Below, piece after piece: positions 33,202 to 42,728 of a DNA stretch of 64,000 bases. A model generated the notes under the pieces. It was not told the DNA's origin. It was given only the letters and a program-made list of their open reading frames with translations, and searched no databases. Position numbers and translations under genes: made by a program. The stretch covers positions 15,996,001 to 16,060,000 of the forward strand of contig JAKSXM010000132.1 in NCBI GenBank assembly GCA_022575985.1, read 5' to 3'. Every line of letters starts with the position of its first letter. Positions within the stretch are counted from its first letter, which is position 1. This DNA comes from Anagrus nilaparvatae. Lineage: Eukaryota > Arthropoda > Insecta > Hymenoptera > Mymaridae.

Positions 33202-34940
33202 TTATATCAACGAAATTCTCCTATTTTCTAAATATTTCCATATCAATTCACAAATTAATACAACACTTGCAGTTAAATGACCAATGAGAATGACAGTTAA
33301 CAATGTTATGATTAATCCATCATTTATATTTTCATTGGGTTTCACAATAGACTTTCCATTTGATTTCTTAAATAAACATTTTTTTTCAATACCAGATTCA
33401 TCGATTCGGGTCCTAATTTTATGAAATTTCTTAACATACGGCGAATTTATCTTAAATTTAATTACAAAAAAATACGATGGTAAATTGAAATTATACATTT
33501 TAAATTCATAGAATTTAGAATTAAATTCTTTAAATATATAATTTTTATCATCATCATAGTAATCAAAAATATTTGAGGGTGATAAATCTAATAAAATGTT
33601 TTTTTCATATTGAAAATTATTGCAGTATTTTGAATTTAAAATTAATTTCTCTGCTTTTTTTTTGGTTAAATTAAAATTCAATCTAAATATAACAAAAGAA
33701 TTACAAATAGTAACATTTTTCTCAAATATTTCATCGATTGTAGAAATTAATGGTATTTTGTTTTCAATAAATTTTATTTCAGTCAACTGCATTACGATAT
33801 CTGATATTTGGAACAATGAAAAAAATATAATCGTCAGATAAACAATTTTGACTTTAAAGTTTTTAATAACAACGTTAACTGAAAATCCAAATGTCAGATA
33901 AAATATGTCAAGTAATGACCATTTCGTTCTCAAAAAAAAGTGCATAAAAACGTAAATTAAAATTACTAGCATAAATATGGCAAAAAACGAATAAAATACA
34001 ATCGATGAAATTTCAATTTCATTTTTATAAATTAATGGTGCAAATAAATAAAAATTTTCAAAATAATCAATTATGTAAACATGAATCAATGGACTCCTTC
34101 TACCAGTTATCGAAGGGCTTAAATATATATCAAAATTATAATTATAGTTATAATCAGACCAAGGATAAATTGGATTAATTAAATAAAATGATGACGTGCT
34201 ATTGACAATTTTTTCGAAAACTCGGAAAGTTTTCAGAAAACTTCTTTTTTTATCATTTTCGTCAAAAGCTATTTTCAATTTATGTCCATGTAAATTTGAT
34301 AATTTATCAGGAAAAATATTGAATTTATAATTGGCACGATAAGTGGATAACATTTTTTTAAAAAATGGATTATAATATAATATAAAACTATTGTTTTTCA
34401 AATCGTTGAATAAAATGGTAAAATCTAAAAAACCAATTTTATGAAAACTAAAATACAACATTGTATTAATGTCTTTAGAATTCCTTAATTGATTATTACT
34501 AATTAATATTAATAAACATGTCGTTCTGGTATCATAATTAAGTGACGATGCAATGAAAGCTAACTTTGTAGGGTAATCGTGTAAGAAATTTCTTAAATTA
34601 TTATCATTAATTAATATTATATGTAGTGGTGCTGATACGTTCTGATTATAATGATAAAATTCTTGACCAATATTTTTGCTTCTTGTATAAAAATAATTGT
34701 TAGTAATATCGTCCAAATTTTGGACAACAGCGGGATTTTTTCCATTAAATTTTCCATAACAAATTTAGCTAATTTTGTTGACTTTGAATTGTTGTAACAA
34801 TGATCTTTGTAAGTGTGTATTGTTAATTGTCTTGGTTTTATTACGTCAGTGATGTGTTTTATAACTTGAGTCAAATTTGCGTTCGAATCACAATTGTATT
34901 GCAAAAACAACAATATAATCAAAAAACGCATCATTGTCAC
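33202..34940 (-). pseudogene. ionotropic receptor IR-4, one-base frameshift
   Basis: The N-terminus (MTMMRFLIILLFLQYNCDSNA, signal peptide) starts at 34940 and reads to about 34732. Compared with IR-5, one base is missing between 34731 and 34732 in the codons for IPAVVQNL (here ATCCCG-CTG). The original frame continues on the other side through DDITNNYF and runs to 33202. The rest is otherwise open: S1, TM1 (FYSFFAIFMLVILIYVFMHF), pore segment SLLDIFYLTFGFSVNVVIKN, TM2, S2, TM3, and a short end (LENRRISLI) like IR-2. A sequencing error in this base would make it a functional gene; otherwise it is a very young pseudogene. The YPWSDYNYNYNFDIYL stretch is IR-3-like whereas the rest resembles IR-5. 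Confidence 0.8.
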
Positions 34941-35655
34941 TGTTTACTATGTTTCTAAGTTTTTAACTTTAATCAAATCACTTTTTTGTTTGAAAATATG
35001 TAATTATATTATTTATTAATCCAGCTTTTCTTCTGCAACATTATTCTGAACTTGTCATTTTCACACTAGAAAAAATTAAAAATTACAATAGTACTATGCA
35101 ATAAATAGTATCCATTTTATTGCAAATCGTTAATTTTTCAATTCTACTAATGAAACAGTCTTATTATACACCTACAATATTGTTAATCCATTACTGCCCA
35201 ATCGATATTCCTTGAATTTGTCTATTTTAAAAACCGATTGTTTTAAGGTTAAATATCAAACCTAATGGTTTGTTTGGATTACTCTTTTCATTTTTAAGGT
35301 CATTTGATATATTTTTTAAAAGAGTAATTTAGAACATTTCTTGCAAGCAAAAATGAGTATTAGGTAATTTTAAAAGACTTAAAAAAATCAGCTTTGCATA
35401 TTATTAGTCTGTCAGTCGTATAAAAATATTTCGTGAATTGTATATAGATAAAGAGTAAAGAATAATACAAAATTAATCAATACTAGTAGTAAATTTGGTT
35501 TATTTTAAATTTGAATGAAAAATTGATTTGGAATAATTTGGAAATTTTTTGATATTATATATTTGATGTTAAAAAATAAAGATAGGCATTAAGTTTCTTA
35601 TAGGCATCTAATACAATGATTATATCTGATTTTAATTATTCAAATCAACATGAAA
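34941..35655. other. 5' flank of IR-4
   Basis: 34941-35095 is an inverted copy of the IR-5 upstream region (39036-39194), so the two genes are divergent and share their proximal promoter sequence. Beyond 35095 nothing is recognised. Confidence 0.6.
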
Positions 35656-35659
35656 TAAC

Positions 35660-36380
35660 CTTAGAGGGTTGGCGCGCTTCAACACGGGGGGGAGCTTGCC
35701 TTCTAGTATTTTTAAAATTAAAATGAGAAAATTGTACATCGCGACCTCAGTAAACAAAGAAAATCTGAGGCAAATAACTCAAAAAGTAAGCAAAATATAA
35801 AAGAAAGTTTCAAGTAAAAATAATTGTAGCTGAGAAAATTTCCGACGAAAGTGGTCCTTAGAAATTTTTCAGTCGGACGCACTGGGACCGAGCTATAAGC
35901 GGTCAAAGTTTAGACCTTGTTTACCAAATTTTCAAAAATCGATATTTCACGTAAGAAAAAAAAACGCGTTTTTAATGAGTTTTTTTGATTTTTTGGTAGT
36001 CAAAAGTGTTAGATATGAGCATGTAAGATTTTTCACATATAATAGTATGTTTGCGAGTGTAAAATTTTGCATGTTTATGTTTCTGCACCCCCACACATAG
36101 ACGTTGCAACCCCTTGAACGTGCATTTTTTTAGTGTCCTTTTTCTGATGTTTTCAGCTACAATTTTTATTTGATACTTTTTTTAATATTTTAATTATTTT
36201 TTGAGTTATTTGCAAAAAACCGTTTTGCTCCAGCTTTTGCCCCCCCCCCCTGGGGGACCCAGCACTGAGTTGGAATGTCCGATTTTGTTTCCCCTTTCAA
36301 ATTAGTCCAAAAACAACGCATTCCACAACTTTTCATTTCTGGAGGATTTTTGTCCAAGTCAAGATCTTAACTTTACAATT
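35660..36380. repeat. unclassified, less AT-rich block, probably a repeat
   Basis: Starts 'gggttggcgcgcttcaacac' and ends near a C-run (36240-36250) and 'gtttcccctttc'. Composition differs from its surroundings and no convincing frame is present (a 62-residue minus frame is the longest). No second copy seen in the window. Confidence 0.35.
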
Positions 36381-36384
36381 TTTT

Positions 36385-37265
36385 TAATGATGATTTTATA
36401 TTTAGATATGGCACATTAAATTGATTAATCAATAATTTTAATAGGGTTGTCTACCGCTATCGAGATTATTTGATATTCTGAAAATATATAAAAAAATATT
36501 CGACACGTATTTTTTTATTTTTTAAAAAAATTAAAAATGACGGAGTAATTATTAAATAAAGTAGCTAAAATACTAGTAGTGGGGGAACCGTGACGTCACA
36601 GTCCATGAAACGCTATGTTAAAAGTATAGGGAATCTGGATTGTGACGTCACGCGTAATTTATTTAACTCCTTATTTCACTGGTTAAAAATTGTTTAAATA
36701 AAAAATTAAAAAATACGTGTCTAATATTTTTTTATAAACTACAAAACCAACCAAATAGAATTTCAAAATTTTTTTCATGCAACAACCCTATTGCTAAACT
36801 GTTTTACGTAATAAATATTTTTAGTTAGGAATATACATGTGTATTATAAATAATTAAGTAATTAGACGAAAATAAAAATTAACTATTTCCTGAGAAATCG
36901 ATATAAATTAATGCATGTTAAAATTTAATTATGTTTATGCTTAATTCTTTTCAGTATTAAAGTAGCAAGCTTGAATTAATATTATTAAAGTAAAATTAAA
37001 TTACAAGGGTAAGTAAGCTTTTATTTTGGGCATTCATTTTCTTAATTAATAGTTTTGCCATTTAAGTTCTTTGGATTATTTTCGAATTATTTTTCTGTGA
37101 CAGTGCAGCTAAAAAACCAAATTCCCTAAATTTTCAACTTTTAAAACTTTATTTTTTACAACGGTTTTTTTTATTGCTATTTTATTAAATTAAATTTTTC
37201 TGTTTTTTTTCTTCTAATGGCCTTTTTTTGTAATTTTTCGGATTAGGTTTCGTATAAAATTGAGC
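36385..37265. repeat. dispersed repeat, second copy
   Basis: Counterpart of 31490-31985; interrupted by the palindrome at 36442-36790. Confidence 0.6.
36442..36790. mobile_element. 349-bp palindromic MITE with TGACGTCAC arms
   Basis: Ends TAGGGTTGT / ACAACCCTA, with imperfect inverted arms ('acacgtatttttttattttt' versus 'aaaaaatacgtgt') and a pair of 'gtgacgtcac' sites at about 36590 and 36640 near the centre. The homologous sequences at 31575 and 37610 run through the insertion point without it, which confirms insertion. Confidence 0.75.
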
Positions 37266-37997
37266 TGCAAATATCAAAGTTTAGCAAGTAAAAAATTATT
37301 AAATTTATAAATTTGCCATTTGAATTCATTGATTAGTAAATAAAAAAATACTAGATATCTGTAAAACAGCTTATTTTTAATGGTAATACGCCTCCTAATG
37401 GCGAAATATAGCACTGCGGAACATAAATACCTAAACACTCAGGTTTAGAATGTCAAAAAATAGATTTATAACGCTATTTTAGAATAAAATTATCTTATAA
37501 TTCGGATTTAGCAAGTCAACAAATATCAATTCCCGTTTTCAACTTATTACTTAATTATTTATATAATATACATGTACATTCCTAAGTAAAAATATTGATT
37601 ACGTAAAATGGTTTAACAATTAAAATTATTGATTAAGGAATTGAATGTGCCATATCTAAATTTAAAATCCTCATTAAAAAAAAGTTAAGTTAAATAAATA
37701 AATGGCCTTGAAGCTTCAATTAATTAACATATTAAAAAGGTGATTCCAAAATAATATCATAAACTTATAAAGTTACTAACAATTACAGTATACTTGTCAA
37801 AATATGTCATTGAATTAAAATTTAAGTCTTCAGTTAAATTTGAGATAATCACTATCAGAATAATCACATTCAAATATTGTCACCTTACACAGGGGCCCTT
37901 CGGTGATTAAATAATCTGAATAATGTTAGAAATCGATTTTTTTTTCTAACTAGAAACTAATTTTATATCTCGTCATCTAAATTTTAAGATTTTCTTT
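37266..37997. other. spacer with inverted repeat copy
   Basis: 37560-37735 is the inverse of 31490-31590 and 36385-36440. The remainder is AT-rich without genes. Confidence 0.5.
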
Positions 37998-37999
37998 TA

Positions 38000-39033
38000 C
38001 TCCAGTCAAAATACGGGTTTGGTTGTATTTTCACTGGCGAACACGAGATTTGCTCTACTATAGGTTTTTTGGGTCGCTGAACACGAAAATCGGGGTCATT
38101 TGACAGAGAAATTGGGGCTTCACCCTTAAATTTGCAAAAACTACCCCCAAAAAGGGTTTTTTTTACATATTTGCAATTTGAGCGCCCAGATTGGCACCAT
38201 ACGGGTTTTTTGGGTCGCTGATCAAGAATTTTGACTTATTTTTCATAAATAATCAATATTTTACCCCTAAATTGGCTAAAACTCCCCCCCAAGGGTAAGT
38301 TTATTTTTTACTTTTAGGGGTCGTTGTAGCTATTTTAAGGGTGAAATATTGATTATCTAAGAAAAAAAGTCAAAATTCTTGATTAGCGACCCAAAAAACC
38401 TATATGGATATATCCTGAATGCTCATAGTGCGAAAATAGCAAAACAACCCCTTGGGGGGGATTTTTAGCCAATTTAGGGGTGAAATATTGATTATTTGTG
38501 AAAAAGGAGTCGAAATTCTTGATTAGCGACCCAAAAAACCTATATGGATATATCCTGGATGCTCAAAGTGTGAAAATAGCAAAACACCCCCTTGGGTGGG
38601 GGGGAGTTTTAGTCAATTTAGTGGTGAAATATTGATTATTTATGAAAAATAAGTCAAAATTCTTGATCAGCGACCCGAAAAATCCATATGAACATATCCT
38701 GGATGGTCAAAGTGCGAAAATAGCAAAAACACCCCCTTGGAGGGGATTTTTAACCAATTTAGGGGTGAAATATTGATTATTTATGAAAAAGGAGTCGAAA
38801 TTCTTGATCAGCGACCCAAAAAACCCGTATGGTGTCAATCTGAGCGCTCAAATTGCAAATATGTAAAAAAACCCCTTTTTGGGGGTAGTTTTTGCAAATT
38901 TAAGGGTGAAGCCCCAATTTCTCTGTCAAATGACCCCGATTTTCGTGTTCAGCGACCCAAAAAACCTATAGTAGAGCAAATCTCGTGTTCGCCAGTGAAA
39001 ATACAACCCCCCCCCCCCGTATTTTGACTGGAG
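38000..39033. mobile_element. 1034-bp long-TIR element, TA-flanked
   Basis: Ends CTCCAGTCAAAATACGGG and complement, flanked by TA at 37998-37999 and 39034-39035. Arms of about 250 bp each contain the phrases 'gggtcgctgaacacgaaaat' and 'ttggggcttcacccttaaat', seen again in 11930-12080. The interior has four tandem, alternately oriented 'ttgatcagcgacccaaaaaa' units. A C-run precedes the right end. The 96-residue frame at 38737-39027 is made of arm sequence and is not a gene. It sits exactly where IR-4/IR-5 upstream similarity stops. Confidence 0.8.
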
Positions 39034-39194
39034 TATTTGTACTATTGTAATTTTTAATTTTTTCTAGTGTGAAAATGGCAAGTTCAGATAATTGTTTCAG
39101 AAGAAAAGCTGGATTAATAAATAATATAATTACATATTTTCAAACAAAAAAGTTATTTGATTTAAAGTTTAAAAACTTCGAAACAAAATAAATA

Positions 39195-41120
39195 GTGAAA
39201 ATGATGCGTTTTTTGATTATTTTGTTGTTTCTGCAATACAATTGTGACTCGAACGCAAATTTGACTCAAGTTATAAAACACATCACTGACGTAATAAAAC
39301 CAAGACAATTAACGATTCACACGTACAAAGATCATTGTTACAACAACTCGAAGTCAACAAAATTAGCTAAATTTGTTATGGAAAATTTAATGGAAAAAAT
39401 CCCAGCTGTTGTCCAGAATTTGGACGATATTACTAACAATTATTTTGAAATAGGAAGAAAAAATCTTGGTCAAGAATTTTATCATTATAATCAAAATGTA
39501 TCAGCCCCACTACATATAATATTAATTACTGAAAATAATTTAAGAAAATTCTTAAACGATTACCCTACAAAGTTAGCTTTTATTATATCGTCACTTAATT
39601 ATGATACCAGAACGAAATGTTTGTTAATATTAAATAGTAATAATAAATTAATGAACTCAAAAGATATTGTTAATATGTTGTATTTTAGTTTTTATCTATT
39701 TGGTTTTTTAGATTTTACCATTTTATTCAACGATTTGAAAAACAATACTTTTATTCTATTTTATAATCCTTTTCTTGAAGCAGCCTTCGGTGGTTATATT
39801 GACAATTATAAATTCAATATTTTTCCTGATAAATTATCAAATTTACATGGACATAAATTGAAAATAGCTTTTGACAAAAATGATAAAAAAAGAGTTTTTA
39901 GGAAAACTTACCATGTTTTCGAAAAAATTGTCAATAGCACGTCAACGTTTTCTTTAATTAATCCAAAGTACCCTCTGTCTAATAATATTGATAATTATAA
40001 TTTTGATATATATTTGAGTCCTTCGATAGCTGGTAGAAGAAGTCAATTGATTCATGTTTACATAATTGATTATTTTCAAAATTTTTATTTACTCGCACCA
40101 TTAATTTATAAAAATGAAATCTTCGTTTCATCGATTGTATTTTATTCGTTTTTTGCCATTTTTATGCTAGTAATTTTAATTTACGTTTTTATGCGCTTTT
40201 TTTTGAGATCGAAATGGTCATTACTTGAAATATTTTATCTGATATTTGGATTTTCAGTTAACGTGGTTATTAAAAACTTGAAAGTCAAAATTGTTTATCT
40301 GACGATTATATTTTTTTCTTTGCTCCAAATATCAGATATCGTGATGCAGTTGACTGAAATAAAATTTATTGAAAACAAAATACCATTAATTTCTACAATC
40401 GATGAAATATTTGAGAAAAATGTTACTATTTGTAATTCTTTTGTTATATTTAGATTGAATTTTAATTTAACCAAAAAAAAAGCAGAGAAATTAATTTTAA
40501 ATTCAAAATACTGCAATAATTTTCAATATGAAAAAAACATTTTATTAGATTTATCACCCTCAAATGTTTTTGATTACTATGATGATAATAAAAATTATAT
40601 ATTTAAAGATTTTAAATCTAAATTCTATGAATTTAAAATGTATAATTTCAATTTACCATCGTATTTTTTTGTAATTAAATTTAAGATAAATTCGCCGTAT
40701 GTTAAGAAATTTCATAAAATTAGGACCCGAATCGTTGAATCTGGTATTGAAAAGAAATGGTTATTTAAGAAATCAAATGGAAAGTCTATTGTGAAACCCA
40801 ATGAAAATATAAATGATGGATTAATCATAACATTGTTAACTGTCATTCTCATTGGTCATTTAACTGCAAGTGTTGTATTAATTTGTGAATTAACATGGAA
40901 ATATTTGAAAAGTAGGAATAACCGAATTTATTTTGTTAAGCTACCATGCAAACTCTCGAAGGAAAGTAATTTTGGGACCATGCTCTGGAAGGAAACCATG
41001 ATTGGAATAGCTAAAGGAACGAAATTTTTAGGATCATGCAACTTCAGAAAACCTGCTATGAGAATCATCCAAGGGGCACAATATAAATTGAGACACGCAG
41101 GACAAAAGTTGAAATGCTAG
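39195..41120 (+). CDS. divergent ionotropic receptor IR-5, full length
   Basis: Single-exon gene, 641 residues. Met1 is followed directly by a signal peptide (MKMMRFLIILLFLQYNCDSNA). The N-terminal domain carries several N-glycosylation sequons. S1 has HGHKLKIAFDKND near residue 218 and YLLAPLIYKN near 300; TM1 lies at about 312-337, pore segment SLLEIFYLIFGFSVNVVIKN at 340-360, TM2 at 363-384, S2 from IPLISTIDEIFEKN, and TM3 DGLIITLLTVILIGHLTASV at about 541-565. The tail of about 75 residues ends LRHAGQKLKC. That tail and the 3' flank are nearly those of IR-3, while the N-terminal half is nearly that of IR-4. Topology and size indicate an insect IR, a membrane ligand-gated channel expected in sensory neurons. 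No disabling change seen. Confidence 0.8.
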   Translation: MKMMRFLIILLFLQYNCDSNANLTQVIKHITDVIKPRQLTIHTYKDHCYNNSKSTKLAKFVMENLMEKIPAVVQNLDDITNNYFEIGRKNLGQEFYHYNQNVSAPLHIILITENNLRKFLNDYPTKLAFIISSLNYDTRTKCLLILNSNNKLMNSKDIVNMLYFSFYLFGFLDFTILFNDLKNNTFILFYNPFLEAAFGGYIDNYKFNIFPDKLSNLHGHKLKIAFDKNDKKRVFRKTYHVFEKIVNSTSTFSLINPKYPLSNNIDNYNFDIYLSPSIAGRRSQLIHVYIIDYFQNFYLLAPLIYKNEIFVSSIVFYSFFAIFMLVILIYVFMRFFLRSKWSLLEIFYLIFGFSVNVVIKNLKVKIVYLTIIFFSLLQISDIVMQLTEIKFIENKIPLISTIDEIFEKNVTICNSFVIFRLNFNLTKKKAEKLILNSKYCNNFQYEKNILLDLSPSNVFDYYDDNKNYIFKDFKSKFYEFKMYNFNLPSYFFVIKFKINSPYVKKFHKIRTRIVESGIEKKWLFKKSNGKSIVKPNENINDGLIITLLTVILIGHLTASVVLICELTWKYLKSRNNRIYFVKLPCKLSKESNFGTMLWKETMIGIAKGTKFLGSCNFRKPAMRIIQGAQYKLRHAGQKLKC

Positions 41121-41222
41121 GGACTTTTAAATTAAGTTGGGTGTTTTATTTTTTCATAAATTTTAATTTATTTAATTATATTTTTGGATAATACAACTTT
41201 ATATCATACATTAAAAATACTA

Positions 41223-42187
41223 GCAAGGGGAGTTCAATACATTTGGAACACCAAATTACACCAAATGGTTATGGATGTGTTTGTTATGTTGAAAAAACAT
41301 GCCGACTACCCTCCGTTCATTGGCCTTCTGAGCCTAGAAACGAAGGGCCCAATGTTATGGAACATGGTTTTTTTGTAATTTTCAACGAAACGCTGAAACC
41401 TTACAAGTTAACCAAAACTCTTCTGGTTGGTCTCATTTTTTTGGTATAAGTATCTCCTTTAAAACGCCGTAAACTGCAATTTTTTATCATTAATTCTTTC
41501 ATCTCTGTAGTCAATCAATTTTTGAAATTACTGTCGAATTTATAATTTTTGACGAAAATGGGTTTTATAAGTCTCAAAATATTTCCACAAGCTTCCAATT
41601 TTCAAAAGTTTTTTCCTCTACCTTTTTCAAAGAGTTGTTAATCAGATATGATAATTTGAAGTCAGAGTCCCAATTTTATGATTTTTTAGAAAAACTCATT
41701 TTTAATGTTAAATTTAAATGGCCATTTTTTATAAACGACTCAAGGAAATGAGACGAGTAAAGAATTTTTGGAAACTTGAAGCTTGTAGGAATTTTTCAAG
41801 ATTTATAAAACCCTTTTTTGTCAGAAATTACGAATTTGGCAGCAATTTAAATATTGGTCATTTTTAGCTAAAAATGGTCATTTGGTTAATTGGCTACATT
41901 GATGAGAAAATTAGTAATAAAAAATTGCGGTTTACGGCATTTGAAAGGTGACACTTACACCAAAAAAATAAATTGATTCAAAAGAGTTTTGGTTAACTTG
42001 TGAGGTTTTAGCGTTTCATTGAAAATTAACAAAAAATTCCTATTCCATAACATTGAGCCCTGCGTTTCTGGGCCCAAAGGACCGATTGGAATGAACAGAG
42101 GGTAGTCGGCACGTTTTTTCAACATAATGAACAAATCCAGAACCATTTGGTGTAATTTGGTGTTCCAACTGTATTGAACTCCCCTTG
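41223..42187. mobile_element. 965-bp long-TIR element downstream of IR-5
   Basis: Begins GCAAGGGGAGTTCAATAC and ends GTATTGAACTCCCCTTG, with arms of about 230 bp (41223-41460 versus 41930-42187). It is flanked by TA on each side. The homologous regions downstream of IR-1 (16690) and IR-3 (27304) read 'aatactaagttta' without it, so the boundary and TA duplication are shown by comparison. The two overlapping + frames in the left arm and the minus frame in the right arm read the repeat, not a protein. Confidence 0.9.
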
Positions 42188-42450
42188 TAAGTTTATATTA
42201 AATGATAATCACAAAATTTTTACATTACAGAATTACTACTTAATTTGTTCTTAAAATCTTGATAAAATATTCCGTTTCCGTGTAAACAATTAATAAAAAT
42301 TTACCCTCTTACAAGTTAATAGTGTTCTATAAATCGAATATTAAAAATATAGACTTTCCCATTACACAGCAATTTTTCTATTGTCAACAAGGCTTTCAAG
42401 GTTAGAAAAATTAAAAAATTACCTTCACAGTTATGATTCCCAATTAAAGG
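42188..42450. repeat. continuation of the duplicated IR 3' flank
   Basis: Inverse of 27065-27305, including 'ttctattgtcaacaaggctt'. Shows that IR-5 and IR-3 share about 500 bases of 3' flank. Confidence 0.75.
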
Positions 42451-42554
42451 AATATTTTTCTCTTTTACAATTTAAATTTAATTCTTTAAGTATGGGTTAA
42501 AACCTACAAATATAACAGTTAAGCAATCTGTTAAAACTAAAAGTAAATTAATCC

Positions 42555-42728
42555 AACGATGGATTAATTATAACATTATTATCTGTAATTATTATTGGGT
42601 ACTTAATTTTAAGTACTATTGTTTTAATTTATGAATTAAAATGGAAATATTTCATACGTAGGAGCAATCGTGTATTCGCTATGAAGCCAAAAAAAAAGGA
42701 AAATTTTATTTTACAAAAATTAATCTAA
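42555..42728 (+). pseudogene. C-terminal relic of a sixth IR gene
   Basis: An open stretch of 57 codons reading NDGLIITLLSVIIIGYLILS, then a YELKWKYF end of TM3, SNRVFAMKPKK and a stop. This is the TM3-plus-short-tail part of an IR; no upstream S2 or pore sequence is present. It shares SNR- with IR-2 rather than the long tail of IR-5. Left behind by an unequal exchange or deletion between tandem copies. Confidence 0.75.

Noticed and set aside
38737..39027. 96-residue proline-ended frame
   Set aside because: Lies wholly in the arm of a terminal-inverted-repeat element and ends in its C-run.
41184..41449. Two frames with partly sensible text (GLLSLETKGP, HWPSEPRNEG)
   Set aside because: Both lie in the left arm of the 41223-42187 element and have an antisense counterpart in the right arm; no domain.
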